NCBI GenBank assembly: GCA_963835825.1
Contig: CAWIGZ010000001.1
Location: forward strand, 1,116,001 to 1,180,000
Reading direction: 5' to 3'
Source of the DNA: JADGRB01 sp963835825
GTDB taxonomy: Bacteria > Myxococcota_A > Polyangia > Fen-1088
DNA length: 64,000 nt
Part shown: positions 54,722 to 64,000 of the stretch, piece after piece
Numbering within the stretch: position 1 is the stretch's first letter
Layout: every line of letters starts with the position of its first letter
The notes under the pieces: model-generated
Told to the model about the DNA's origin: nothing
The model's database searches: none
The model's input: only the letters and a program-made list of their open reading frames with translations
Program-made: the position numbers and the translations under genes

Positions 54722-56494
54722 CTATTTCTTTGACGGGCGGCGGCCCGGCAGGCCGGTGACGGAATCGAGATCGTCGAACGTCTCGAGCGCCTCGCGCTTG
54801 TAGAGATCCGCTTCGCGGGCGAAGAAGTCGGACTCGAGGGCGTCGAACTCGTCCGGGGCGATGGCGTGTCCATCGCTGCTGATCCGGCGCGGGCGCGGTG
54901 TCGTCCGGTCGCTCTTGGGCGGGGGCGCGTCGTCGAGCGAGGGCATGCGTCCGCTGCCACTGCGCGCCCGAACGGGCAGCGGCGCCGGATCGGCTGGTCT
55001 CGAATCGGCCTTGGATTCGGCCGTGGGGAAGGGCAGCGCGTCGTCGAGGGACGGGGCCCGTCCGCTGGCGCTCCGGGTACGGACGGGCAGCGGTGTCGGC
55101 TCGCTCTTGCGGGCGGGGGGCGCGTCCTCGAGGGGAGCGAACCGGCCGCTCGAATCGCGGGCCCGGATCGGGGGCGGCGTTCTCTGCGACGGGAACGACG
55201 CGGGATCGGACGGAACCAGCGGCTCGCCGACAGGCGTCCCGTTGGCGTCGAGCTGCACCTGGACCGTCGGCGCCACGGCCAGAAGGCTGGCCGACGCGGC
55301 GGCGGGCGTCGGCCTGCGCTTGGCGGTCGCGATCTCGCCCGTCGCGCTCGCCCCTTTCTTGGTCGTGAGCGGGATGCTGGCGCGGGGGCCTTGGCTTCGA
55401 GGGGGCGAAGCCGTCGGCTGGTGGTCCGGCGGTCGCCGACCACGCCGCGCTGATCGGGCACCATCGCCCACTCGGCGAGCATCGACTTCGGCGTTCCCGG
55501 CTTGTGCGTGATGTTGGCTTCCGGCGCCCGTGCGCGTGTCCCGGCGCTCCGGGCCCGGCTCGTCGGGACGAACGATGAGCACGCCGCCGTCGCGCAGCCG
55601 GCGGATCATGCGGACGGTGTCGAAGATGCGGAACGGGCTCTCCTCGATGACGTCGGCCAGCACCCGGCGCCCGTCGAAGAGACGAAGCAGCGGCGTCACC
55701 TGGCTCGGCGGCAGGCCCCGCAACTCCGGCACCGGGGCGGCGGCCGCCGCGTACACCGTCCGCGGCGAGCCGAGGTCACGGGCCGCGTGGGCGAAGTCGC
55801 GCAGGAACCGCTCGCACTCGTCCAGGATCTCCTGCGCCGATAGATGCAGTTGGCTGCGCTTGGGGATGGTCCGGTTGGTCAGCGAGAGGGCGGCCTCTTC
55901 CCACAGCAGGAGATGATGAAGCGCGGGGAGCCCCTGCATCGCCCCCACGCTGGCCGAGACGACGGTCCCTTCGTGGATCCGCAGCTCGGCCCGCCGGTTG
56001 CCGCGGGTCAGAGAAAGGATCCCCGACCGCCCCGAGGACGCCATGGCGCGCAGCAGATAGAAGAGGCCATAGTGTTCCGACAGACGCGTCTGCAGCTCGC
56101 CGGCGCCTTTGGGCGCGGGGCCCTTGCCGGCCTGGCTCCCGAGCATGGTCAGCTTCCCGACGCCGATCACGTCGCGCAGATACGTCGGAAGGGTCAGAAA
56201 GTCGGCCGCCCCCGCCCGGAGCGCCTCGGCCTTGCACCCCTGGGGTCCGAGCACCACGATCGGAAGCTCCTTGGCGATCGAGCGCAGCTCGCTGACCACC
56301 TCCAGCGATGACGGCTCGGGCTCACGGAGGGAGACCACGGCCACCTCCGCGCCGGTCGCACGGCTCAACACGGCCGCCCGCTTCAGGTCGGAGGTTCCGG
56401 TGACCTTGTAGCCCTCCCGCTCGAACCCGAACGTTAGAGTCTCGAGGCTGCGCTCGTCGGCGTCGACGACGAAAAGGCTGGACGGCTGAATCAT
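54722..56494 (-). CDS. Receiver-like plus DUF4388 (PATAN) regulator (three +1 frame changes in the linker)
   Basis: 590 residues from ATG 56494. Residues 1-120 are receiver-like (SSLFVVDADERSLETLTFGF), then DUF4388 (SGRSGILSLTRGNRRAELRIHEG). The C-terminal half is low-complexity with repeated (R)(A)R(S)xSGRxPSLDDA units and ends in EFDALESDFFAREADLYKRE. The frame leaves and returns to register through GCCG 55525, GGCG 55437 and CCGC 55385 (minus strand), which restores the linker TGA-EANITHKPGTPKSMLAEW. Typical of Myxococcota regulators; signal unknown. Confidence 0.68.
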   Translation of the reverse strand: MIQPSSLFVVDADERSLETLTFGFEREGYKVTGTSDLKRAAVLSRATGAEVAVVSLREPEPSSLEVVSELRSIAKELPIVVLGPQGCKAEALRAGAADFLTLPTYLRDVIGVGKLTMLGSQAGKGPAPKGAGELQTRLSEHYGLFYLLRAMASSGRSGILSLTRGNRRAELRIHEGTVVSASVGAMQGLPALHHLLLWEEAALSLTNRTIPKRSQLHLSAQEILDECERFLRDFAHAARDLGSPRTVYAAAAAPVPELRGLPPSQVTPLLRLFDGRRVLADVIEESPFRIFDTVRMIRRLRDGGVLIVRPDEPGPERRDTRTGAGSQHHAQAGNAEVDARRVGDGARSARRGRRPPDHQPTASPPRSQGPRASIPLTTKKGASATGEIATAKRRPTPAAASASLLAVAPTVQVQLDANGTPVGEPLVPSDPASFPSQRTPPPIRARDSSGRFAPLEDAPPARKSEPTPLPVRTRSASGRAPSLDDALPFPTAESKADSRPADPAPLPVRARSGSGRMPSLDDAPPPKSDRTTPRPRRISSDGHAIAPDEFDALESDFFAREADLYKREALETFDDLDSVTGLPGRRPSKK

Positions 56495-56866
56495 GGAAGT
56501 TGGGCGGGGGCGCGGTGTCCCAGTATACGGCGGGAGGGTGAGCTCACCCAAAATCAGGAACCCCGGCTCGAAGTTAGGTCATCGAATAAGTGCCTGCGAT
56601 GGGCCACCGCCGTCAATTTTATCCGGTGCTGCCCCCGGGCACGAGTCCTTTCCGCCACCCAGAGTCGGGGAACGGCACGCGATCGGAATTGACGATCGGG
56701 GGGGCGATGGCTAGCCTTCGCGTCCCTCCAATCTTCCGTTCGTCCTTCCCGTTCTTCCTGTCCTGCCCGTCCTGCCTGTCCTGCCCGTCCTGCCTGTCCT
56801 GCCCGTCCTGCCATCCTTCCGACTGTCCTTCGGGGCGGCTCCCATCCGCGCAGAACCGCCAACCTC
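56495..56866. other. 372-base gap before the glutamate-cysteine ligase gene
   Basis: Divergent promoter region between the DUF4388 regulator and the ligase gene. Apart from the tandem repeat at 56761-56812, nothing was recognised; no promoter could be fixed. Confidence 0.5.
56761..56812. repeat. Short tandem repeat (18-bp unit)
   Basis: TCCTGCCCG and TCCTGCCTG alternate for nearly three 18-bp units. Located 55 bases upstream of the ligase start; could vary in length. Confidence 0.85.
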
Positions 56867-58231
56867 ATGTTTAGCCCCCAGTCTCCTCCGTCCGGCCCCT
56901 CGGCCGGGGCGCCGCTGTCGATCGAAGACCTGGTCGCCTACTTCCGGTCGGGCGCCAAGGACCGGACCAGCTTTCGAATCGGCATCGAGCAGGAAAAGAT
57001 CGCCGTCCGCGACGATGGCCGCCCGGTCCCCTATGCCGGGGAGGGGGGGCTGGCCGAGCTGCTGGCCCGACTCGAGGGGCGGGGGTTCGAGGCGACGCGT
57101 GAGGACGGGCACATCATCGCGCTCGCGCGGAACGGCGACCGGATCACCGTTGAACCGGGCGGCCAGCTCGAGCTGTCGGGAGGCGCGCTCCTCACCGCCA
57201 CCGACTGCGCGCTGGCGCTCGACACCCACGTGCGAGAGGTGGCCGAGGTGGCCCGCCCCCTCGGGATTCGTTTCATCGGCACCGGCGCGCGGCCGTTTGG
57301 GTCGCCCGACGACGTCGCCTGGCTGCCGAAGCGCCGCTATGCGGTGATGCGCGACTACTTCCCCCGGTTCGGCCGCGACAGCCGCCTGGCGCACCAGATG
57401 ATGAAGATGACGGCGACGGTCCAGGCCAACTTCGACTTCACCAGCGAGGACGACGCCGCCGACATGATCCGGACCGCCTACGGCGTCAGCTCGATCGTCA
57501 CCGCTCTCTTCGCCGCCTCGCCCATCGCCTTCGGACGGCCGAGCGGGTTCAAGAGCTATCGGGCCGCGATCTGGCTGGAGACCGACGCCGATCGTTGCGG
57601 CCTCCTCCCCTTCGCCTTCAAGCCCGACTTCCGCTTCCGCGACTACGTCGCGTGGGCGCTGGACGTGCCGATGTTCTTCGTCGTGCGCGACGGCGTCTAC
57701 CTCCCCGCCGACAAGATGACCTTCCGGCGCTTCCTGACGGAAGGGTGGCGGGGACAGCGGGCGACGATCGCCGACTGGGAGGTCCACCTGACGACGCTCT
57801 TCCCCGAGGTGCGTCTCAAGCGCTACATCGAGGTGCGCGGCGCCGACGCCGGCCCGATGCCGATGGCCCGCGGTCTCGGCGCCCTGTGGCGCGGGATCCT
57901 CGAAGACCCCGAGGCGCGGCGGGCGGCTTACGCGCTGGTCGCCGATCACACGTTCGAGGAGCGCGACACCCTGCGCCGCGAGGTGCCCCGCGCGGCACTG
58001 GCGGCCAGCTTCGGGCGCCACTCCGTGCGAGATCTGGCGGTCGAGCTGTGCAAGGTCGCGGCGAGCGGCCTGGCGCGTCTGCCGGCTCCCTCGTCGGACG
58101 TCTCCCTCCTCGGTCCGTTGCTCGCGTACGCCACTGCCGGCCGGACGCCCGCGGACGACCTGCTCGACGACTTCAAGGCCACCTCCGGCGACCCGACCGC
58201 CCTCGTCCGCCGCTGGGAGCTCCAACCCTAG
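56867..58231 (+). CDS. gshA: Glutamate-cysteine ligase (plant/proteobacterial GCS2 type)
   Basis: 454 residues, intact. RIGIEQEKIAVRDDGRPVPY, VEPGGQLELSGGALLTATDC, the central MMKMTATVQANFDF, and the C-terminal VRLKRYIEVRGADAGPM. This is the type found in plants and alpha/beta-proteobacteria rather than E. coli GshA. First step of glutathione synthesis, or of a related gamma-glutamyl thiol; a gshB is not nearby. Confidence 0.88.
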   Translation: MFSPQSPPSGPSAGAPLSIEDLVAYFRSGAKDRTSFRIGIEQEKIAVRDDGRPVPYAGEGGLAELLARLEGRGFEATREDGHIIALARNGDRITVEPGGQLELSGGALLTATDCALALDTHVREVAEVARPLGIRFIGTGARPFGSPDDVAWLPKRRYAVMRDYFPRFGRDSRLAHQMMKMTATVQANFDFTSEDDAADMIRTAYGVSSIVTALFAASPIAFGRPSGFKSYRAAIWLETDADRCGLLPFAFKPDFRFRDYVAWALDVPMFFVVRDGVYLPADKMTFRRFLTEGWRGQRATIADWEVHLTTLFPEVRLKRYIEVRGADAGPMPMARGLGALWRGILEDPEARRAAYALVADHTFEERDTLRREVPRAALAASFGRHSVRDLAVELCKVAASGLARLPAPSSDVSLLGPLLAYATAGRTPADDLLDDFKATSGDPTALVRRWELQP

Positions 58232-58235
58232 GCGC

Positions 58236-58531
58236 CCGCGCCCGGGGCTCGCTTCGCTTCGCTCGCTCGGCCGCGGGGCTCGCATCGCTTCGCTCGCCCG
58301 CGCCCGGAGCTCGCATCGCTTCGCTCGCTCGCGCCCGGGGCTCGCATCGCTCGCCCGCGCGCGGGGCTCGCATCGCTTCGCTCGCTCGCGCCCGGGGCTC
58401 GCATCGCTTCGCTCGCTCGCGCGCGGGGCTCGCATCGCTTCGCTCGCTCGCGCGCGGGCTCGCATCGCTTCGCTCGCTCGCCGGCCCGTGGCGCCGGGGG
58501 GTCGCATCGGCTACGCCTCGCTCGCGCGCCG
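58236..58531. repeat. Direct-repeat array, left half of a large inverted structure
   Basis: About eight copies of a 30-40-base unit with core CTCGCATCGCTTCGCTCGC and spacers such as TCGCGCCCGGGG. Unit length and spacers vary, so it is not a CRISPR. The reverse complement of the core occurs in the array at 58796-59075. Confidence 0.8.
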
Positions 58532-58598
58532 AGGGTGAACCGCGAGCGGTGCGGGATCGAAGGTCGCCCGCTCGCGCCCGCGTCTCGGTCCGCACCGG

Positions 58599-58661
58599 GC
58601 TTTTTCCGGCGCGTGGGCTGCCATTTCAAAACGTGAGCGCAGCCCACGCGCCGGAAAAAGC
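58599..58661. repeat. Perfect 23-bp hairpin at the centre of an imperfect palindrome
   Basis: Arms 58599-58621 (GCTTTTTCCGGCGCGTGGGC...) and 58639-58661 are exact reverse complements with a 17-base loop. Imperfect pairing continues outward to about 58535 and 58735. No gene is supported here. Confidence 0.85.
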
Positions 58662-58795
58662 TTCGTGCGGACCTCAAAGTGGGCGCGAGCGGGCGACGTC
58701 CGAGGCCGCACGAAACGTGGTTCACGCGCGCTGATCCTGTCCGAAGCGGCGCGCAAAGCGGGGGGCGAGCGAGCGAAGCGCCGGGAGCCCCGGGC

Positions 58796-59075
58796 AGGTG
58801 TGCGAGCGAGGCGAAGCCGATGCGAGCTCGGGCGGGAGCCCGGGCGGGTGTGCGAGCGAGGCGAAGCCGATGCGAGCTCTGGGCGAGAGCCCGGGCGGGT
58901 GTGCGAGCGAGCGAAGCGATGCGAGCTCGGGCGGGAGCCCGGGCGGGTGTGCGAGCGAGGCGAAGCCGATGCGAGCTCTAGGCGGGAGCCCCGGGCGGGT
59001 GGTGCGAGCGAGGCGAAGCCGATGCGAGCTCTGGGCGGGAGTCCCGAGCGAGCGAAGCGAAGCGAGCCCCGGCCC
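58796..59075. repeat. Direct-repeat array, right half of the inverted structure
   Basis: About six copies of a 50-base unit with GGGCGGGTGTGCGAGCGAGG and GAAGCCGATGCGAGCTC. The core is the reverse complement of the left array core. Ends just before the TPR gene stop. Confidence 0.8.
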
Positions 59076-59081
59076 GCGCGG

Positions 59082-61492
59082 TTAGATGGCCGCAGCCGCG
59101 GCGGCCGCAGCCCCGCCGGCGGGCGGAGGCGACGTGGGTGCCCCCGTGCGCAGGTAGTGCGATGCCATGTCGAACTCGAAGAACGAGAACATCTGCGTTT
59201 CGACCACCTTCTGCCAGAGCTGATGCGCGTCGTCCGACTTTCCCTCTTCGAGGCGGTGCATCGCCTCGTAGAAGTAGATCTCGGCGCGCTTGCCCGGCGT
59301 GTCGGCGGCGGCCAGCGCCTGGTCGTAGCTGATCTTGCCGACGGCGTAGCGTCCGAGGAGGCGGGACCAGGCTGCGCCGCGATGGGGGCGCAGCTCACCG
59401 TGGCGCTGATCGAGGGTGCGCAGATAGGCCTCGGCCTTGGGATCGCCGACCTTGTTGGTCCGGCGGGTGAGGTCGAGGATCCAGAGCGAGGTGTAGACCT
59501 TCACGTACTCCGAGACGGAGTGCCCGGGGCGGGCGAGGGCGCGGTGGTAGACGCTGAGCGCGGCGTCGGTCTCGCCCGCCTGAACGAGGAAGGCGACGAT
59601 GTCGATGTACGACTGGTCGCGATCGTCGTCGGCCTCGATGGCGTCGTCGAAGCGTTGCAGCGCCTCGCCGTGACGTCCGAGGAGGTAGAGCAGCTTGCCG
59701 ACCTCGACGGTCGCCTCGGCCGCCTCGGGGACGTTCTTGCGGCGGAGGTGCTCGATCATCAGCCGTTCCCAGCCGATGAGCGAGCCGCGCCAGGCGGTCG
59801 CCGCCGCGTCGCGATCGCCGCCCGCGTCGAAGGTGTCGCCCAGCAGCCGGTCGAGGCGCGCGCGCCCCTCGACGGAGCCGATGGTGTCTTGCGCCGCTCC
59901 CTTGGCGCGCATGGCGTCCAGCCCCTCGCGGACGATGCGGGTGGCGCGCGCCGGATCGCCCTTCTTGAGCGCCAGATTGGCCAGCTCCACCGTCACCTCG
60001 GCCGTCGGCTCGCCTTCTTCGCGCGCGCGAAGAAACAGCGGCTCGGCCCGGTCGATGAGGCCCGCGTTGACGTAACTGCGCGCCAGCTCGAAGTCGATGT
60101 CGGCGTCGCGCACCTTCATTTCGGTGCCGGCGAACCGGCGCTTGGTGTCCGCGAAGCGGCGCTTGAGATCGTCGGCCTCCGCGTAGGCCGGCGCGTCGCG
60201 CTCCGGATCGAGGCGGAGCCGCAGCCGCACGAAGTAAAGCTCGATCAGCTCCGCCGAGATCTTCCCGTCCAGCTCGCGGGCCGACGGGTTGGTGTCGAGC
60301 ACCGCCTCCGCCTCCTCGAGGCGACGGATGGCCAGGAAGTACGACGACAGCAGCCGCGCCACGTGGCCGTCGAGGATCAGCAGATCCGGATCGGAGGGGT
60401 GCGCGGCGAGGCCCGCCTCGAGGACCCGGAACGCCACCACCGGATCGGGGGCCTCGGTGGCGGTCCCCCCGAGGAAGTCGACGCGCGGCAGGAACCGGCG
60501 CGCCAGCGCCAGGTAGTCGGCCGCGGCGGCGTTCGGCTTGGCCGCGGCGACCAGCAGGGCGCGCAGATCGGGGTCGTCCCCGTCGCTGCCCGCCAGCTGG
60601 GTGGTCATCTGCGCCGTCCGGGTGGCCGCATCGGTGATCCGCCCGGCGCGCAGGTAGGCGCCGGCCATGCTGGTGACCGCCCGCTGCATCTCGTCGCCGT
60701 GGGCCAGCAGCAGCTCGCCCAGCGCCCGTCGGGCCGTGTCGCCCGAGTTGTGGTGGAGCGCGGAGGCGAATCGCTTCTGTCGCGCCAGGTACAGCTGGTC
60801 GAGGCGGAGGACCACCGCCGGGGCCGGCCAGTCGCCGAGCGCGCTCTCGAGCGCGTCGATGGCGCTGCCCCCCCGCGGTGCATACCGCCCCCTTCGTCGA
60901 AGGTGCTCTCCTCGTCGCTCCAGTGAACGACTTGATCCAGCCGTTCCTGCCACTCGTGCTCGGCCGGGGCGATCGTCGCCAGCGCCGCCAGCGCCAGCGT
61001 CGCCTGCAGATCGCCGCCGCGGGGGGAGTACAGGGCGACGACCAGCTCGGCCGCCGGCCGCAGGAGGCGGGCCTCCTCGGGCGTCACCCGGGCCGGCGAC
61101 GACCACAGCTCGCTCGGATCGAAGAGCCCCAGCCCGTCGCGGAACGAGGAGAAGACCGACTCGTAGACGTCGTCGCTCTCGAGCTCGCGCGCCTCCCGCC
61201 GGACGTCGTCCACCTTGAGCGCGACGACCGGATCGAGGAGGTAGTGAAGGAGCTTCGCGCGCAACGCCACGCGCTCGGGCGCCGCCACGGGCAACGCCTG
61301 GAAGACCAGCCGGGCCTCCAGGAAGTCATCCTCGTAGGCGATGGCGCCGATGCGTGACGCCTCGCCGGCCAGCGCCTGTCCGGGCCCGGCTGGCGGCGCT
61401 TTGACGGTATGGGCACAGCCACCGGCCATGCCCCCCAGGAGAAATACCAAGGCGAGAGCCCCGGCCACGGCCGGGGATGCACGTCGCGACAT
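59082..61492 (-). CDS. TPR lipoprotein (frame change in a G run)
   Basis: About 800 residues from ATG 61492. Lipoprotein signal (LVFLLGGMAGGC), then a helical N-terminal domain and many TPR-like repeats (ALQRFDDAIEADDDRDQSYID; DIDFELARSYVNAGLIDRAEPLF), ending in a poly-Ala tail. The two parts are in different frames. The break is in the seven-G run 60874-60868 (minus strand), where a net +2 or -1 restores GGSAIDALESALGDW. Read as +1 steps, the quadruplets are CGCG 60877-60874 and GGGG 60873-60870. Likely an outer-membrane-associated scaffold. Confidence 0.75.
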
Positions 61493-61537
61493 TGGCCCTA
61501 GTTTAATGCGCCGCCACGCCGGTGGTACGCTTTTCGT

Positions 61538-62284
61538 GTGTGGCAGTTGCGCCGTCCCGGGGAGCGCCCGCTGGTCCTCGGACACCGCGGGGCCAGCGCG
61601 CGCGAGACAGAGAACACGGCCGCGGCGTTTCGGCGGGCCCGCGCCGACGGTGCGGACGGGGTCGAGCTGGACGTGCTGCTGTCGGCCACCGGCGAGGTGA
61701 TGGTGTTTCACGACGATGATCTGGCGCGTCTGGCCGGGCGGCCAGAGCGGATCGCCGACCTGCCGTACCGGGCCCTGCGCGACATCCGGCTGCCCGGCGG
61801 GACGACCATCCCCACCCTCGAGGAGGCCCTCGAGGCCTGCGGTCCCGACCTCCTGGTCAACGTCGAGCTCAAGGCCAACCAGCTCGGCTTCGGCCCCATG
61901 GCGGCGTTGGTCGAGGCCGTGGCCGAGGTGATCGCGCGGACCGACAGCGCCGGCCGGGTCCTGGTGTCGTCGTTCAACCCGTGGGCCGTCCACCTCTGGA
62001 CGCGTCGCGCTCCGGGCGTCCGGGCGGCGCTGCTGTTCGAACGCCAGTCGATGTTGCCGCTCCGGCGGGCCTGGCTGGCGCCGCTGTTGCGTCCCTTCGC
62101 CCTGCACCCCGAGCTGGTGCTCTGCACGCCGGCGCGGGTGGCCGCCTGGAAACGGCGCGGCTACATGGTGAACGTCTGGACCGTCGACGATCCCGCCGCG
62201 CTGGCCGCCTGCCGGCGCATGGGGGTCGACGGGATCATCACGAACGATCCGGCCCGGACGCGGGCGGCTCTGGCTTCCGCCTGA
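61538..62284 (+). CDS. Glycerophosphodiester phosphodiesterase
   Basis: 248 residues from GTG 61538, intact. GHRGASARETENTAAAF (catalytic His/Glu), GVELDVLLSATGEVMVFHDDDL, NVELKAN and the C-terminal VNVWTVDDPAALAACRRMGVDGIITNDP. Splits deacylated phospholipid diesters. Its end overlaps the convergent thioesterase gene by 47 bases. Confidence 0.93.
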   Translation: MWQLRRPGERPLVLGHRGASARETENTAAAFRRARADGADGVELDVLLSATGEVMVFHDDDLARLAGRPERIADLPYRALRDIRLPGGTTIPTLEEALEACGPDLLVNVELKANQLGFGPMAALVEAVAEVIARTDSAGRVLVSSFNPWAVHLWTRRAPGVRAALLFERQSMLPLRRAWLAPLLRPFALHPELVLCTPARVAAWKRRGYMVNVWTVDDPAALAACRRMGVDGIITNDPARTRAALASA

Positions 62285-62675
62285 GGATGGCGTGGGTGGC
62301 CGTCGCGACGGCCACGACGGCCCCCTGCTCGTCGGTCGCCTCGGCCTCGACGACCGCCAGCCGCTTGCCGCACTTGCGGACCTTCGCGCGCGCGGTGATC
62401 CGTCCGGCGCGGATCGGCTCCAGGAAGTGAACGTTCATCTGAGCCGAGGCGTTGAAGGCCCCCTCGGGCGCGACCAGCGCCGCGACCGCCTGTCCCATCG
62501 CCGTGTCGAGCAGCGCCATCACGACGCCGCCGTGCAGGACGCCGTTCGGGTTGAAGTGCTCGCTCTTGACGTCGTACTCCCAGGTCGCCGTCCCCGGCCC
62601 GGAGGCGCGCTGGACGAACCCCAGCGGGCCGACCGGGGTTCCGGCGGGGGGCAGGGCGGTCACCCGGGTCGTCAT
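62238..62675 (-). CDS. PaaI-type hotdog thioesterase
   Basis: 145 residues: HFNPNGVLHGGVVMALLDTAMGQAV (HGG..D catalytic pattern) and SAQMNVHFLEPIRAGRITARA. A small acyl-CoA thioesterase. Coupled to the NUDIX gene by a four-base overlap. Intact. Confidence 0.9.
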   Translation of the reverse strand: MTTRVTALPPAGTPVGPLGFVQRASGPGTATWEYDVKSEHFNPNGVLHGGVVMALLDTAMGQAVAALVAPEGAFNASAQMNVHFLEPIRAGRITARAKVRKCGKRLAVVEAEATDEQGAVVAVATATHAILRRKPEPPASGPDRS

Positions 62676-63226
62676 GCGGGCAGGTGCGCGCCGGCCAGAA
62701 ACAGGCCGGCGTAGATCTTGGGATCGACCGCCGTGCCGGCGGCGGCGCGGTCGGACAGGAAGCGGCGCAGCTCCGGCAGCGGCACCTCGTGGGTGGTGAT
62801 CTCCTCGCTGGCGTCGCCGCCGCCGGCCCCGACGCGCCTGGGCGTGCGGGCACGAAAGAACGAGATGGTCTCGTCGCTCACGCCGACCGCGACGGGGCCC
62901 TCGGCCAGGGCCACCATCTCGCCCGCCGCGAACCCGGTCTCCTCGATCAGCTCGCGCTCGGCCGCCGCGCTCAGGCTCTCCTCCGCATCGACGTCCCCGA
63001 CGAGGCCCGCCGGCAGCTCGATCACCTTGCGACCGACGGCCGGGCGGTGCTGCTCGACCAGCAACAGCTTGTCGTCGTCGGTGATCGCGACGATGACCAC
63101 GACCCCCTTGATGTTGGGGCGGGTGACGTACTCCCAGCCGTTGTCGTCCAGCAACGTCAGGTAGCGCCCGCGCCCCAGGACGCGCGCGCGTCCTTCATTC
63201 ATTGCCTGTCTGGCCCTCTCGGTCAC
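62672..63226 (-). CDS. NUDIX hydrolase (ADP-ribose pyrophosphatase type)
   Basis: 184 residues, intact. Nudix box GDVDAEESLSAAAERELIEE then TGF fits GX5EX7REUXEEXGU exactly. LLLVEQHRPAVGRKVIELPAG before it is typical of ADP-ribose pyrophosphatases. Confidence 0.92.
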   Translation of the reverse strand: MTERARQAMNEGRARVLGRGRYLTLLDDNGWEYVTRPNIKGVVVIVAITDDDKLLLVEQHRPAVGRKVIELPAGLVGDVDAEESLSAAAERELIEETGFAAGEMVALAEGPVAVGVSDETISFFRARTPRRVGAGGGDASEEITTHEVPLPELRRFLSDRAAAGTAVDPKIYAGLFLAGAHLPA

Positions 63227-63283
63227 GCCAGGAGGGTAGCACCGATTCTGAACGCCTCGCGCGTCGGGGCGGCGCGCTTCGCT

Positions 63284-64000
63284 TCAGAACCCGTCGTAGG
63301 GGACGACGTCGATGGCGCTCTCCTGAATCTTGGCGCCGGTGAGCAGCTTCTTCATCACCGGCGCGGAGGCGACCATGGTGATGGCCAGATCGCGGGCGTG
63401 GACATGGCGTTTGATCGCGGCGTTGACCTCGGCGGGGGTCACGGCCGCGACCCGCTCCGCGTAGGTGTCGACGAAGTCGGCCGGCAGCCCGGCGATCTCG
63501 GCGGAGACGCGCGCCGCCAGGCGCTGCTCCGGCACGTCCATGTCGGCGGCGTGGGAGCCGATGAGGAACCGCTGAAAGAAAGCGACGTCGGTGGGCGACA
63601 GCCCCTTGTCCATGAAGGTGACGTAGAGGTTCAGCACCAGCTTCAGCATGGCCACCGTCTTGTCGGTTCCCGAGAAGACCCAGCCCACGGCGGCGCCCGC
63701 GCCGCGCCGCTCTTCGAGGCTCAGGTAGGCGCCGTAGGCGAGGCCGCGCTTGCGGCGGACCTCGTCCATCAAGGTCGAGCTCATGGCCCGCCCGCCGAAG
63801 GCCGCCATGGCGATCTGCAGGGGGACGAAGTCGCTGTCGGAGGCGTGCAGGGTGGCGTGGCCGAACATGAGCTGCGTCTGCTGCCGGTCGGGCTTGTCGA
63901 CCAGCTCGATGCGCCAGCCCTTGAGCGGCACCGGCGCGCGCAGCTCGAGCGGGTTCGGCGGCGGGGCGGGCGCCGCCGACAGGCCGCGGAAGGTCTTCGC
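63284..64000 (-). CDS. M16-family peptidase, C-terminal part
   Basis: The start lies beyond the window. The visible 238 residues hold the second, non-catalytic half of an M16 peptidase: FGGRAMSSTLMDEVRRKRGLAYGA and the late TPAEVNAAIKRHVHARDLAITMV. The zinc site HxxEH would lie upstream. Often two such genes form a heterodimer. Confidence 0.85.
   Translation of the reverse strand, partial: AKTFRGLSAAPAPPPNPLELRAPVPLKGWRIELVDKPDRQQTQLMFGHATLHASDSDFVPLQIAMAAFGGRAMSSTLMDEVRRKRGLAYGAYLSLEERRGAGAAVGWVFSGTDKTVAMLKLVLNLYVTFMDKGLSPTDVAFFQRFLIGSHAADMDVPEQRLAARVSAEIAGLPADFVDTYAERVAAVTPAEVNAAIKRHVHARDLAITMVASAPVMKKLLTGAKIQESAIDVVPYDGF

Noticed and set aside
58236..59075. CRISPR array
   Set aside because: Repeats are imperfect, spacers are themselves repetitive and variable, and no cas gene is near.
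58665..60926. A 753-residue open frame over the repeat array and antisense to the TPR gene
   Set aside because: Its first part is the repeat array and the rest is the mirror of the TPR lipoprotein; composition is not protein-like.

Overview
The window is very GC-rich and reads like a Myxococcota-type (deltaproteobacterial) chromosome. The clues are a GltJ/AgmX-like protein, many PilZ, DUF4388 and TPR proteins, an FHA-free Ser/Thr kinase, a sigma54 (NtrC-type) regulator, lipoproteins rich in Gly/Cys repeats, and a complete alternative complex III. No tRNA, rRNA, CRISPR array, insertion sequence or phage gene is visible.

Layout. 1-6.4 kb: end of a porin, a cupredoxin, a hydrolase, a CsbD protein, a PKD lipoprotein, a ParA-PilZ fusion with a divergent Fis-type HTH protein, and an SDR. 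6.5-19.2 kb: one long respiratory operon actABCDEF - small TM protein - SCO1 - coxB - coxA - coxC - coxD, which oxidises quinol, passes electrons to a caa3-type oxidase, and carries its own copper chaperone. 19.4-30.5 kb: NtrC-type regulator, repeat lipoprotein, FtsH, Ser/Thr kinase, lytic transglycosylase, a metalloprotease-like/YkgJ fusion, an FAD oxidoreductase and two PilZ proteins. 30.5-40.4 kb: secreted proteins, FolD, the chromosome-partition pair ParA/ParB with a divergent 60-residue protein, and a double DsbA protein. 40.5-47.1 kb: ABC-F ATPase, a serine-glyoxylate-type aminotransferase, a short SerA, HisZ and PurA. 47.3-54.7 kb: a GltJ-like protein, a QueG-like Fe-S protein, a biotin carrier, a flippase-like membrane protein, a PHP phosphatase, two coiled-coil membrane proteins, PyrE and a lipoprotein. 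54.7-64 kb: a DUF4388 regulator, glutamate-cysteine ligase, a large inverted-repeat array, a TPR lipoprotein, GDPD, a thioesterase, a NUDIX hydrolase and the end of an M16 peptidase.

The main observation concerns reading frames. Roughly twenty-two genes, including actB, actC, coxA, coxC, serA, purA and an ABC-F ATPase, can only be read end to end if the frame moves forward by one base, often several times in one gene. I count about 43 places with a net +1 change. Nine more have a net +2, which is the same as -1. At every place the extra base can be put directly after a codon of a four-fold degenerate box (GCN, GGN, CCN, CTN, ACN, GTN, CGN, TCN), so each site looks like a quadruplet such as GCGC, CCGC, GGGC or GGCG. 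The sites are clustered (7.3-12.5, 16.9-18.7, 21.9-22.3, 42-55.5 kb) and absent from about 28.3 to 42 kb. This is either a very one-sided insertion artefact of the assembly or true +1 recoding. The sequence alone cannot decide, but the pattern deserves checking first.

Gene coordinates below run from the first start to the last stop of the reconstructed protein. The places where the frame changes are given in each entry.
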